NCBI GenBank assembly: GCA_016182425.1
Contig: JACPGP010000016.1
Span: 1-64,000 of the forward strand
Direction of reading: 5' to 3'
DNA from: Candidatus Levyibacteriota bacterium
GTDB taxonomy: Bacteria > Patescibacteria > Microgenomatia > Levybacterales > UBA12049
Length of the DNA: 64,000 bases
The position numbers and the translations under genes were made by a program. The notes under the pieces are model-generated. The model saw only the letters and a program-made list of their open reading frames with translations, was not told the DNA's origin and ran no database searches. Shown piece after piece: positions 41,085 to 49,691 of the stretch (position 1 is the first letter of the stretch; every line of letters begins with the position of its first letter).

Positions 41085-42752
41085 ATGGATCCCCAATTAC
41101 GTATTAAAACTCACCCTCGGCAAGCAGATGTCCTCGCGCGAGAATGGGGCATATTTCTTAAAAAACACCCAGACGCTCCTCATTTTGAGATTAAAGAGCA
41201 GTTTGTTTCTTGGGCAAAAGAGCATGATGTTAACCTAAAATTGTGGGAGGGTAAGGAAATTACAGACGCCTATTTTTCCCTTAGGGAACAGCAGGAAGAA
41301 ACGCAGATGCAAACAAAAGGATTTATTGACACTACCGATATTCCCATTGAGCTGACCTTTTTGCCTTTTTTGGCGGCCGCTTTTATCCGGGAAAAGCCTA
41401 AAAAGATCATGCAAAATGATGAAGAATACAAAAAAATTGTAGAGAAAAAAAAGGCGCAGTGGCAAGAGGAAAACCCAGGGAAAGATCAAACAAGTATTGA
41501 GTGGATAAACTATCAATATGGATCTCTTGAGAATCCAAATGCGCTAAGCGTTCATAATATCGCAGAAAAGGAATTCCGAGAAAATCCCCAATATGCAAAC
41601 CGTGTAAAAAAGCATGATGATGAAAAAAAGAAGATCTATAATAATCCAGCACATGATCCAATTATCGCATGGCAAGAAGAAGAGATAGAAAAACATGCGC
41701 GAGCACGCCACGAATATCTTAAAAAACAAGATCCCTTAATAACAATTGGGCAAACGCGCGAACGGGTTGCTAAACGCGCTTGGGATCAGTTTGTGGAAGA
41801 TCACCCAACAAAAGCCAAAACGTATGCCTTGGAACATGAAGGAATAAAAACAGCCATTGCTCGTATTACGGAGCAAAAAAAGCAAATAGCAACGCCAAAA
41901 ATAGAGCAAAGAGTCATACCACAACCACCACCTTCAATACAGCAACCAAGAACCCCACCGGCGAGTACCGGCCGTCCTCCTCTTCCTTTTCCAGGCATTC
42001 CGGGCGCAGGACTTACCCAAAAACTTGCTCAAGCCGCAGCAGGAAGAGCCGTATTTATTGCATTTATTGGAGGTTTTATTGGTCTCTTTCTAGCAACGCT
42101 CGTCATTGTCATGGGAACAGCAACAACCCTCGAAGCCTCCCCAGAAGAAAACAAGAGTGGAATATCTCCGACCATATCCCCCCCCTCTCAATCACCTTTA
42201 TCAGAAACTGCAAAAAAAATACTTGATTGGACAATTAAAATAAGCAATGTCTTAGAAGAAGGACCGCTTGGTGACTACAATAAGATGATTGCAAATATTA
42301 CAAATGGCTCTTACAATTCTACGAAACGAACAGGTGAATTCATAAACACAGGTCCTCGTGGTCTCTACTGGTGTACAAACCTTGTTATTGATGTGTATAA
42401 TCTTGCTGGTAAATCTGGGCTCAATGATAATCACCAAGCTGTAGTTTCCATGAGAAATTTCTGGAAAACAGCACCAGGATATATCCACTTAGATTATCTA
42501 AGCGGTAATCATCAAAATATTCTATCTACTATCTTTCCCGGCTTTGCAATTTTTTTTGAATCACAACCAGGTGTTTTTACTGGTAATGAACATGTTGCTA
42601 TAATTAAATCTAAAAGCCTTGACTCTAGAGGAAATGGATTTATAGAAACATATGACGCTAATACTAACGCAAAAACACAACGCTATCCTGTTGTTAACTG
42701 GGATGTCAAAAATCAACTGTATACCCTAGTTGCCTTTGGCATTGTACAGTAA
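41085..42752 (+). CDS. Single-pass membrane protein with CHAP-like peptidoglycan hydrolase domain
   Basis: 555 aa. Long charged cytosolic N-terminus (1-300, Glu/Lys-rich, J-like or coiled helical), one membrane helix (about 322-345), then a C-terminal domain with Cys430 in YWCTNLVIDVYN and His503 in NEHVAIIKS, the Cys-His pair of CHAP/NlpC amidases. Equivalent in position to PrgK, which opens the wall for a secretion channel. The cytosolic half is unrecognised. Confidence 0.75.
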   Translation: MDPQLRIKTHPRQADVLAREWGIFLKKHPDAPHFEIKEQFVSWAKEHDVNLKLWEGKEITDAYFSLREQQEETQMQTKGFIDTTDIPIELTFLPFLAAAFIREKPKKIMQNDEEYKKIVEKKKAQWQEENPGKDQTSIEWINYQYGSLENPNALSVHNIAEKEFRENPQYANRVKKHDDEKKKIYNNPAHDPIIAWQEEEIEKHARARHEYLKKQDPLITIGQTRERVAKRAWDQFVEDHPTKAKTYALEHEGIKTAIARITEQKKQIATPKIEQRVIPQPPPSIQQPRTPPASTGRPPLPFPGIPGAGLTQKLAQAAAGRAVFIAFIGGFIGLFLATLVIVMGTATTLEASPEENKSGISPTISPPSQSPLSETAKKILDWTIKISNVLEEGPLGDYNKMIANITNGSYNSTKRTGEFINTGPRGLYWCTNLVIDVYNLAGKSGLNDNHQAVVSMRNFWKTAPGYIHLDYLSGNHQNILSTIFPGFAIFFESQPGVFTGNEHVAIIKSKSLDSRGNGFIETYDANTNAKTQRYPVVNWDVKNQLYTLVAFGIVQ

Positions 42753-42761
42753 AGGTGTTTT

Positions 42762-43232
42762 ATGTTTAATATTATGTTTAAAAAAATAAGCATTATTACT
42801 TTTCTCTCTACCGTTAGTATTTTATTTATAATCGTGCTCTTTAATTACTTTACAAAAAAAACAATTAATCAACCGCCACTTTTGCAGAATCCAACCCCTA
42901 CAACTTTTATTCCTATAAACACAACTCCCTCTATTGAGGATCAATTAAAAATTCAAACACAGAGTGACAAGAAGTTTTCTGATTGGCAAAAAGACATTTA
43001 TAAAAATTATCCGTGGTATAATAGTCTTCCTCTTCAAACAGATAATTATTTTGTTTATTTTGATTTAGATGAAAAAAAATTTATTGCATACCTATATCCT
43101 AAAACATCCTCCAAAGCTTCTCTTGAGGAACAAGTTATCTCTTTCAAAAATGAAATAATTACACAATTGGGCGTGCTAGGTGCTGATAGCTCTAAATATA
43201 TTTTTCAATGGATTATTCAGTCTGAACCCTAA
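42762..43232 (+). CDS. Single-pass membrane protein, unknown
   Basis: 156 aa. Membrane helix at about 10-30, Pro/Thr linker, then a soluble extracytoplasmic domain of mixed helix and strand (YFVYFDLDEKKFIAYLYP). It follows the CHAP-like gene by 9 bases and overlaps dnaN on the opposite strand by 20 bases. Last gene of the secretion operon. Confidence 0.65.
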   Translation: MFNIMFKKISIITFLSTVSILFIIVLFNYFTKKTINQPPLLQNPTPTTFIPINTTPSIEDQLKIQTQSDKKFSDWQKDIYKNYPWYNSLPLQTDNYFVYFDLDEKKFIAYLYPKTSSKASLEEQVISFKNEIITQLGVLGADSSKYIFQWIIQSEP

Positions 43233-44331
43233 TTGGCATGATGAGGTGGAGAAAGGAGGAATCTCCTTTAATCTTAAATACCCCGGGGCTCGTTGCTGTC
43301 GTCATTTCAAATACCAAATCTTGCTCCTCTATATTGGCAAACAGATCAAGAAGGTAACGCGCGTTAAACGCAATATCATTATCCTCCCCTGTTATTTTTG
43401 CTTCAACCTCCACTGTATTTTCTCCTGTTTGGGGAGCGTTTGCAGATACCACAATACTATCTTTTTTCAACGAAAGCCTCACAATATTTGCCGATTCCCT
43501 GGCAAAAATAGCGCACATTTTAACCGCTTTCTCCATTTCGGTCTTATCAAAAATTGCTTTAGTGAGTATATCTTGTGGGATGATTTTCTCATACTCTGGA
43601 AATTGCGCCTCAAGAAGCCTCCCTACAATTATCGTATCTCCCTGCTCGAATAACACCTGGTTTGTTTTCTCTATCACAAACATTTTTACCAATGTATCTT
43701 CGTTATTTTTTACCATGGCTGCTTCTCGTAGCGCTCGGGCGCTGACTAACAGCGGCTTTTCCAGACTAAAAGGAATTTGATTATATATCAAAGAAAGTCT
43801 ATATCCATCAGTAGCAACAAGATAAAATTTTTTACCTAAACTTTCTTCTTCTCTTTTTATATAAATCCCAGACAGGGCAGGACGTGAAGTATCGATGCTG
43901 GCGGAAAAAAGTACATGTAAAAGTGTTTTTTGAAACAGGTCTTTTTTTATCTCTCCCACTCTTTCTCCTTTTTCTTCATATAATTTTGGAAATTCGTCTG
44001 ATGATATTGTTTGAAAAACGCTTTTGGTATGTTTTGTGGTAATAATAATATTTTTATCATTTGTCTCTATTAATATTTTTTCCTGGGGTAAAGTGTTTAT
44101 AAGCTCTGAGAATGATTTTGCGGGGATTGTTGTTTCTCCTTCCTCTTCTATGTTGGCTGTTATTTTAATGTCAATACCTATTTCTAAATCAGTAGCGCTT
44201 ATTTTTAATTTTCCATTCCTTGCTTGGAAAAAAATATTTTGTAGTACTGGAAGCTGGGAATGTGATGATATTGCTTTATTAACAAAAGGAAGCGTTTTTT
44301 GTAAATATTCAGATAAGACATATAGTTTCAT
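43213..44331 (-). CDS. dnaN: DNA polymerase III sliding clamp, beta subunit
   Basis: 372 aa. Three-domain clamp; SQLPVLQNIFFQA at the N-terminus, DTSRPALSGIYIKREEE in the middle, and the terminal HLIMPIRVQTE matching the family MPMRL-type end. Ring-shaped processivity factor for replication, also binding repair polymerases. Separated from dnaA by a 151-base gap with origin-like features. Confidence 0.96.
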   Translation of the reverse strand: MKLYVLSEYLQKTLPFVNKAISSHSQLPVLQNIFFQARNGKLKISATDLEIGIDIKITANIEEEGETTIPAKSFSELINTLPQEKILIETNDKNIIITTKHTKSVFQTISSDEFPKLYEEKGERVGEIKKDLFQKTLLHVLFSASIDTSRPALSGIYIKREEESLGKKFYLVATDGYRLSLIYNQIPFSLEKPLLVSARALREAAMVKNNEDTLVKMFVIEKTNQVLFEQGDTIIVGRLLEAQFPEYEKIIPQDILTKAIFDKTEMEKAVKMCAIFARESANIVRLSLKKDSIVVSANAPQTGENTVEVEAKITGEDNDIAFNARYLLDLFANIEEQDLVFEMTTATSPGVFKIKGDSSFLHLIMPIRVQTE

Positions 44332-44482
44332 ACAATATATTATTCTTTAGTAGTTTTAGTAGTGTAATAGGAAAAGTGGAAAAAAGCAAGAAGAAGAAGG
44401 TAGAAAAATGTGGAAAACCAGTTGATAAACATGGGTATATGTTGTTTATATTTTAAAAAAAGGTTGATTTTTTTAAAGTTAT
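44332..44482. other. Candidate replication origin between dnaA and dnaN
   Basis: AT-rich spacer with several DnaA-box-like 9-mers (consensus TTATCCACA or its complement TGTGGATAA): AGTGGAAAA at 44375, TGTGGAAAA at 44409, AGTTGATAA at 44420, and TTATCCCCA just inside dnaA near 44499. A run of A and T (44450-44480) could be the unwinding element. Confidence 0.5.
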
Positions 44483-45853
44483 TCATAATGTAATATTGGT
44501 TATCCCCATAATTTCCAGAGAAAGATTATTGTTTTTTGTATTTGGTAAAGATAATAATTTATCTATTTTTTCAACACCATGCATAATGGTAGTATGATCT
44601 CTGCCCCCCAAGACATTTCCTATCTCAACCAAAGGTAATCCAAGCTCCTTTTTAAGAAGAAACATTGCTATATGTCTTGCTTTTACCAGACGTGAATCAC
44701 GTTTGGGGCCTTTTATTTGGGTCGATTTTATGTTGTAATAGGAGCAGACCTTATTTATTATGTCATCTGGATGACGGTGTTCTTCTGTGCTTCCCCTCTG
44801 GTGTTTTAAGATTTTCGCGGCGAATTGTTCGGTGATTTCCTCACTTTTTGTTTTTGCCTCCGTGATAACTCTTAAAAGCGCCCCTTCCAGACTTCTGGTG
44901 TCCAACGAGTTTTGGGCGATGAGTCTTGCTACATCAATCGGCAATTCTATTTCGTATTTCACCGCTTTGATTAAAAGAATGGCTGTTCTAAGCTCAAAAT
45001 CTGGTGGCTCAATATCAACAGTAAGCCCAGAGGAAAAACGAGAGGAGAGACGCCTCTCCAGTTTTTTTATCTCATTGGGAGGGCGATCAGAAGAAAGCAC
45101 CACCTGCGAGGCATTATCGATTAGGATGTTAAATGTATGAAACAATTCTTCCTGAATTTTATCTTTTCCCGCAATAAACTGCACATCATCAATTATTAAA
45201 AGATCAACTGTTCGAAATCTCCTTTTCATCCTGGCAGTATCATTTGAACGTATTGCTCCCACAACATCATTGGTAAATTCCTCGCTGGTAATGTAGATGA
45301 TTTTTTTATCAGGGTATTTTTCGTACACCTCATTTGCTATTGCCTGCATGAGATGGGTTTTGCCAACACCGGTCGGTCCATAAATAAATAGCGGATTATA
45401 GGACCGACCTATATTTTTAGCCACTGTTTGCGCTGAAACAAAAGCCAGTTGATTACTGGAAGAGACAGCCATTGTTTGGAATCGGAATTCCGGGCGAACA
45501 CGAGACAAAGATTTGGAAAATGGAGTTTTAAGGAGAGAGTCTTTGGAAATTAAACTATCCGAAAACAACGGCTCCTCCTTTTTTTCAATGTTTTTTTCAG
45601 GCAACGTTTTGGCTATAAACACAAGCAGATAATCTTTACCGGTATGTTTTTTTAATATCTTTTTAATAACGTCCGAAAATCGCTTCTTAAGCAAATCAAT
45701 ACCAATTGATGAGTGAGCTGCGATTGTTGCCACATTATTTTCCAGCGACACCAGCGCTGTTTTTTTAAAGAAGGTAAGAAAGTGCGCTTTTGATACTTCT
45801 GTTTCGACTTCTCCAAGCGCGGTTTTCCAAAGCTCATCAACATCTGTCCTCAT
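44483..45853 (-). CDS. dnaA: Chromosomal replication initiator DnaA
   Basis: 456 aa from ATG 45853. Domain I MRTDVDELWKTALGEVE, domain III with NPLFIYGPTGVGKTHLMQAI (Walker A), LLIIDDVQF (Walker B), RLSSRFSSGL (box VII Arg finger), and domain IV GGRDHTTIMHGVEKI that contacts the DnaA box. It opens the origin and loads the helicase. The start is preferred over the longer 474-aa form because the extra residues fall inside the promoter. Confidence 0.96.
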   Translation of the reverse strand: MRTDVDELWKTALGEVETEVSKAHFLTFFKKTALVSLENNVATIAAHSSIGIDLLKKRFSDVIKKILKKHTGKDYLLVFIAKTLPEKNIEKKEEPLFSDSLISKDSLLKTPFSKSLSRVRPEFRFQTMAVSSSNQLAFVSAQTVAKNIGRSYNPLFIYGPTGVGKTHLMQAIANEVYEKYPDKKIIYITSEEFTNDVVGAIRSNDTARMKRRFRTVDLLIIDDVQFIAGKDKIQEELFHTFNILIDNASQVVLSSDRPPNEIKKLERRLSSRFSSGLTVDIEPPDFELRTAILLIKAVKYEIELPIDVARLIAQNSLDTRSLEGALLRVITEAKTKSEEITEQFAAKILKHQRGSTEEHRHPDDIINKVCSYYNIKSTQIKGPKRDSRLVKARHIAMFLLKKELGLPLVEIGNVLGGRDHTTIMHGVEKIDKLLSLPNTKNNNLSLEIMGITNITL

Positions 45854-45870
45854 ACATTTTATGTATGAAG

Positions 45871-45900
45871 ACTTTACTAATGTGGATAACTTTTTGTCAA
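45871..45900 (-). promoter_or_regulatory. dnaA promoter containing a perfect DnaA box
   Basis: Minus strand TTGACA (45895-45900), 18 bases, TAAAGT (45871-45876). The perfect 9-mer DnaA box TTATCCACA (45881-45889) lies in the spacer. A 7-bp inverted repeat CATACAT/ATGTATG (45851-45867) includes the start codon. Confidence 0.7.
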
Positions 45901-45938
45901 GAAGCATAAAATGGATAAAACTATATCAAGACTGACGA

Positions 45939-45967
45939 TTTACAAATTTCGCAATTCTTGCTATACT
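45939..45967 (+). promoter_or_regulatory. Leaderless promoter of rpmH operon
   Basis: TTTACA, 17-base spacer, TATACT, ATG 45975 after 7 bases. Divergent from dnaA. Confidence 0.68.
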
Positions 45968-45974
45968 TTGCGTG

Positions 45975-46109
45975 ATGGAGAAATTTGTAAAACTTAAGAA
46001 AGTAAAAAGGAAGCGAAAACACGGTTTTCGCAGTCGCATGGAGACCCATACAGGTAGGAAAGTGTTGAAGCGAAGAAGAGATAAGAAGCGAAAAAGGCTT
46101 GCAGTGTAA
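45975..46109 (+). CDS. rpmH: Ribosomal protein L34
   Basis: 44 aa, highly basic. KRKRKHGFRSRMETHTGRKVLKRRRDKKR matches the L34 consensus (KRKRxHGFRxRMxTxxGRxVLxxRRxKGR). The N-terminus (MEKFVKLKKV) differs from the usual MKRTFQPSN. It binds 23S rRNA. Stop and rnpA start overlap (TAATG). Too short for the supplied ORF list. Confidence 0.96.
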   Translation: MEKFVKLKKVKRKRKHGFRSRMETHTGRKVLKRRRDKKRKRLAV

Positions 46110-46438
46110 TGTTTAAGAAAAAATACCGCTTGAGCGCAAGGGTTTACTTACGCCAGGCCTTAGTTATTCATACTCTGTTTTTTACGCTTCGCATTGCCAA
46201 GAGCAGTCTCCCTTTCAGCAGGTTTGGCTTTGTTGTTTCCAAAAAGATCGACCAGCGCTCGGTAGTAAGAAATAAAGTTAAGAGAAAGGTAAGGTTATGC
46301 ATAGAGGAACTAATAACTCGTATAAAGGGAGGTTATGATATGTTGTTCTATATCAAAAATCGCGCGGTCGAAGATAAACAGATGATTATTTGTAAAGAAA
46401 CACAAAGGGTGTTTGAGGAGAACAAGTTGTTAATATGA
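46109..46438 (+). CDS. rnpA: Ribonuclease P protein component
   Basis: 109 aa, basic. FGFVVSKKIDQRSVVRNKVKRKVRLCIEEL contains the RNR-type signature that binds RNase P RNA and pre-tRNA leader. Operon: rpmH-rnpA-yidD-yidC-khpB with overlapping ends. Confidence 0.93.
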   Translation: MFKKKYRLSARVYLRQALVIHTLFFTLRIAKSSLPFSRFGFVVSKKIDQRSVVRNKVKRKVRLCIEELITRIKGGYDMLFYIKNRAVEDKQMIICKETQRVFEENKLLI

Positions 46439-46650
46439 AACACTTTTTTATTTTTGGAATAACAGTATATCAGCAGATATTTTCGAATCTTCTAAAAACA
46501 TTGATTGGAACAACTCAAGTGTGCCGTTATTTCCCTACCTGTTCGGAGTACGCCAAGCAGTCAATAATAAAGTATGGCGTAATTAAAGGGGGCTATTTTT
46601 CAGTTAAGAGGATACTAAGCTGCCAACCATTTAGTAAGCTTTATGTTTGA
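46435..46650 (+). CDS. yidD: Membrane protein insertion efficiency factor YidD
   Basis: 71 aa. CRYFPTCSEYAKQSIIKYGVIKGGYFSVKRILSCQPF matches the family CRFxPSCSxYxxxAI...GxxxGxxLxxxRIxRCxP pattern. Works with YidC. Overlaps rnpA (4 bases) and yidC (8 bases). Confidence 0.93.
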   Translation: MKHFFIFGITVYQQIFSNLLKTLIGTTQVCRYFPTCSEYAKQSIIKYGVIKGGYFSVKRILSCQPFSKLYV

Positions 46651-47458
46651 TCAATTGCTAGTTTACCCACTACTTAATATACTTGTTGGTATTTATCAAG
46701 GGTTAACGTTTCTGCATATCCCTTATGCTCTGGGATTTTCTATTGTTATTCTAACTGCTCTTATTAGGCTTGTTATGTATCCCATGATTACTTCACAGCT
46801 TAGAGCGTCAAAAAAAATGCAGGATTTAGCTCCGCACATTTCGGCATTGAAAGACAAACACAAGGGGGACAATACAAAACTTCATCAGGAAACAATGCGT
46901 CTTTACAAAGAGCACGGAGTAAACCCGGCGGCCGGCTGTCTGTCGGCAGTTGTCCAAATGGCTATTATTATTTTTGGACTTTATCCGGCATTTATTAAAG
47001 TTATAAACCTTGATCCGGCAAAGGCACTTGCCGAGGTAAACAACAATATTATTTACACAGATTTTATTCGGCTTACAAAACCATGGGACACTTTATTTTT
47101 TGGTGTTCCTCTTGCCAAAAACCCATCAGAGTTGATGGCGGTGATGCCGATGGTAGCAATTCTTATACCGCTTATGACAGGGCTCTTGCAATTTATTCAG
47201 TCGAAGATGATGTTTAGTAAACCAAAAGAAGCATTGCAGAAAGAACAGCAGAATAAAAAGGAAGATTTTGCCACCGCGTTTCAGGCGCAATCGCTCTACA
47301 TATTTCCTGTTATGATTGGCTTTTTTTCCTACACGTTTCCCGTTGGACTATCTTTATATTGGAATACGTTTACTGTTTTTGGTATACTGCAGCAGTATCA
47401 TGTTTCAGGTCTTGGAGGCTTGGTAAGTTGGAATATATGGAAAAGGGAGAAAAAGTAA
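46643..47458 (+). CDS. yidC: Membrane protein insertase YidC/Oxa1
   Basis: 271 aa, short Gram-positive-like form without the large periplasmic domain. TM segments near 22-45, 105-125, 165-190 and 225-250; YPMITSQLRASKKMQDLAPHISALKDKHKGD is the cytosolic hairpin with MR-rich residues. Inserts membrane proteins. Confidence 0.93.
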   Translation: MFDQLLVYPLLNILVGIYQGLTFLHIPYALGFSIVILTALIRLVMYPMITSQLRASKKMQDLAPHISALKDKHKGDNTKLHQETMRLYKEHGVNPAAGCLSAVVQMAIIIFGLYPAFIKVINLDPAKALAEVNNNIIYTDFIRLTKPWDTLFFGVPLAKNPSELMAVMPMVAILIPLMTGLLQFIQSKMMFSKPKEALQKEQQNKKEDFATAFQAQSLYIFPVMIGFFSYTFPVGLSLYWNTFTVFGILQQYHVSGLGGLVSWNIWKREKK

Positions 47459-47889
47459 TAAAGAAAGTTATAGAAGGCGTATTAAAATCACTTGATATAG
47501 AGGGCGATTTTTCGTTTGTTATCAGCGAAGACGTAATTGATGTAACGCTTAATACAAACGACACAGGTATAGTGATTGGATATCACGGAGAAATTCTTGA
47601 GGCACTACAGCTTGTTCTTTCTCTTTGCGTCTCAAAGAAAATTGGCAAGTTTTTGCGAGTCTCGATAGAGGTGGGAGATTATAAGAAAAATAGAACAGAC
47701 TACCTTTTTCAGCTGGCGTCACAGACTAAACAGCGCGTTCTTTTGGAAAAGAAAGAAGCATCTATTCCCAATTTGCGTTCGTGGGAAAGAAGAATCGTTC
47801 ATGTCTTCTTCCAGGAAGATCCGGATGTTGTTTCGGAGTCAGCCGGAGAAGGCAGAGACCGGACACTCGTGGTTAAGCCGAGGGAATAA
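47437..47889 (+). CDS. khpB: KH-R3H RNA-binding protein (KhpB/Jag without Jag-N)
   Basis: 150 aa from ATG 47437. KH domain with GIVIGYHGEILEALQLVLSL and R3H domain NLRSWERRIVHVFFQEDPDVVSESAGEGRDRTLVVKP. In other bacteria it binds small and messenger RNAs and links to division. Overlaps yidC by 22 bases. The O-antigen-ligase frame continues in phase right after its stop codon. Confidence 0.9.
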   Translation: MEKGEKVIKKVIEGVLKSLDIEGDFSFVISEDVIDVTLNTNDTGIVIGYHGEILEALQLVLSLCVSKKIGKFLRVSIEVGDYKKNRTDYLFQLASQTKQRVLLEKKEASIPNLRSWERRIVHVFFQEDPDVVSESAGEGRDRTLVVKPRE

Positions 47890-47892
47890 AAT

Positions 47893-49155
47893 CTGCAAAA
47901 TTTTATTTTTTACTCTATTGTTCTTTTTTTACCTACGCAACTTGGTCGTCACTTCTGGCCGTCTTGGGCGTATATTTCTGGACTTAGAGTTGATTATCTT
48001 TCTCCCACTCTTTATCTTACAGATATTTTAATTGGAATTTTGTTCGTTTTGTGGTTATTGAAAAATCTTTCTTTTGTAAAGTTGCTATTTTCAAATTTCC
48101 CGCCTGCCAAGGCCCGGCACTGGCGGGCAGGCAAATTTAAAATTTTATTTTTCATTCTCATTGTTATATTTGGTATTATTTTCTCAAAAAGCCCAATGGC
48201 AGGACTATATGGTTTATTGAAATTATTGGAGTTTAGTTTTTTTGGATTTTATACATCGAGAGCAATTAGGAATCAAAAAGACGTAAAAGCGCTTATAATC
48301 ATGCTGTCATTAGGGGTCTTGTTTGAGTCTTTATTGGCTGCTTTGCAATTTCTTAAACAGAGTTCGCTAGGGGGTGTGTTTTATTTTTTTGGCGAGAGAA
48401 CTTTTACGTCTCAAACTCCTGGTATTGCTAATGCATCAATAGAAGGAAAACTTATATTGCGTCCCTATGGTACTTTTTCTCACCCGAATGTTTTGGCGGG
48501 ATATTTAATCATTGCTCTGGCGATGGTAATATCAAACATCAAATATCAAAAAGCAAATATAATGAAAATATTTTTTTTAAGCTCAATAGCAATAGGTTCA
48601 ATCGCACTCCTTTTAACTATGAGTAGAACAGCTATTATTTTGTGGATAGCAATTTTATTTTATCTATTAAAACCCTTAACGCTTAATACAAAATACTTAA
48701 TACTTTTTCTGGTATGTATTGGTAGCATTTTTTTTTCTCCTTTTGGCTCTCGTTTTTTTAATGCTGCTCAAACTGATGAATCTTTTATTCGCAGAAAAGA
48801 ATTAACCATTACCGCTTTAGAAATGATAAAATCCAGCCCGATTATTGGTGTGGGACTTATGAATTTTCTTCCAAATCTACCATTGTTTCAAGAAACATCT
48901 GCAAGTTCGCTGTTTACGCAATTGCAGCCCGTACACAACATTTTTCTTTTGGTATTTGCGGAAACTGGTATAATTGGATTATCTTTTTTTCTGTGGTTTC
49001 TTAAGAAAACCTTCAAAAGATTTACGATTTTTTCTATTGTTTTAATTCTCGGTTTTTTTGATCATTATTTTTTAACTCTGCAACAGGGACAGTTGCTTTT
49101 TTCGTTTGTTTTTGGATATTGTTGGACGAGAAGTTTTGAGTTACACTCCATTTAA
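47893..49155 (+). CDS. O-antigen ligase/Wzy-like polytopic membrane protein (probable CTG start)
   Basis: About 420 aa if started at CTG 47893; the first canonical start (TTG 48040) would cut off conserved-looking membrane sequence (LPTQLGRHFWPSWAYISGL, RVDYLSPTLYLTDILI). GAGGGA lies 7 bases before CTG. The rest has about ten helices, a central extracytoplasmic loop with YGTFSHPNVLAGYL and a terminal VHNIFLLVFAETGIIG, typical of the Wzy_C domain. Ligates or polymerises surface polysaccharide. Two inserted repeats lie in frame: 48099-48131 and an AT-rich segment near 48535-48560. Confidence 0.78.
   Translation: MQNFIFYSIVLFLPTQLGRHFWPSWAYISGLRVDYLSPTLYLTDILIGILFVLWLLKNLSFVKLLFSNFPPAKARHWRAGKFKILFFILIVIFGIIFSKSPMAGLYGLLKLLEFSFFGFYTSRAIRNQKDVKALIIMLSLGVLFESLLAALQFLKQSSLGGVFYFFGERTFTSQTPGIANASIEGKLILRPYGTFSHPNVLAGYLIIALAMVISNIKYQKANIMKIFFLSSIAIGSIALLLTMSRTAIILWIAILFYLLKPLTLNTKYLILFLVCIGSIFFSPFGSRFFNAAQTDESFIRRKELTITALEMIKSSPIIGVGLMNFLPNLPLFQETSASSLFTQLQPVHNIFLLVFAETGIIGLSFFLWFLKKTFKRFTIFSIVLILGFFDHYFLTLQQGQLLFSFVFGYCWTRSFELHSI
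48099..48131. repeat. GC-rich palindromic repeat in O-antigen ligase gene
   Basis: CCCGCCTGCCA and TGGCGGGCAGG form an 11-bp hairpin with two G-T pairs around an 11-base loop. It is far richer in GC than its surroundings and encodes PPAKARHWRAGK in frame. Confidence 0.8.
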
Positions 49156-49237
49156 TTTTGTCAAAATTGATTGCCAACACAATCTATTACGCATATCGGG
49201 TTCGATAATTTTTGCATAAATAGAGTATAATGTTAAT

Positions 49238-49666
49238 ATGATATGTGTTTATACCGATGGGGGCGCGCGGGGAAATCCTGGAGCTGCTGCTATTGGTGTT
49301 TTTATCACCGACGAGAAAGAGAAGGTTATAGTCGAGTTTGGTAAAGCAATAGGAGAAGCAACAAATAATGTGGCCGAGTACGAGGCAGTCAATGCTGCTT
49401 TGAGGTGGCTTCTTTTGAATAAACACGTGCTTTGGGGACAGAAAGAAATCCATGTTTTTTTAGATTCATTGCTTCTTGTTTCTCAAATAAACAGATTGTA
49501 CAAAGTAAAAAGCCCAAACCTTAGATTGTTGCTTTTTAGTCTTCGAGAAAAAGAATCTTTATTGTCTCTTCCGATCCGCTATTTTCATATACCGCGGGAG
49601 AAAAATAAACGAGCAGATAAACTCGTAAACATAGCCCTTGATCAAGATGTTGATTCCTCTTTTTAA
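49238..49666 (+). CDS. rnhA: Ribonuclease HI-like protein
   Basis: 142 aa. Catalytic Asp in VYTDGGARGNPG, Glu in VAEYEAV, Asp in VFLDSLLLV, and the last Asp in NKRADKLVNIAL. Degrades RNA in RNA-DNA hybrids. TATAAT ends 6 bases before the ATG. Confidence 0.92.
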   Translation: MICVYTDGGARGNPGAAAIGVFITDEKEKVIVEFGKAIGEATNNVAEYEAVNAALRWLLLNKHVLWGQKEIHVFLDSLLLVSQINRLYKVKSPNLRLLLFSLREKESLLSLPIRYFHIPREKNKRADKLVNIALDQDVDSSF

Positions 49667-49691
49667 AGCTGGCGTGCTACAATAAACGGTA

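Noticed and set aside
43180..43653. 157-codon plus-strand frame
   Set aside because: Antisense to dnaN, which has unmistakable clamp motifs.
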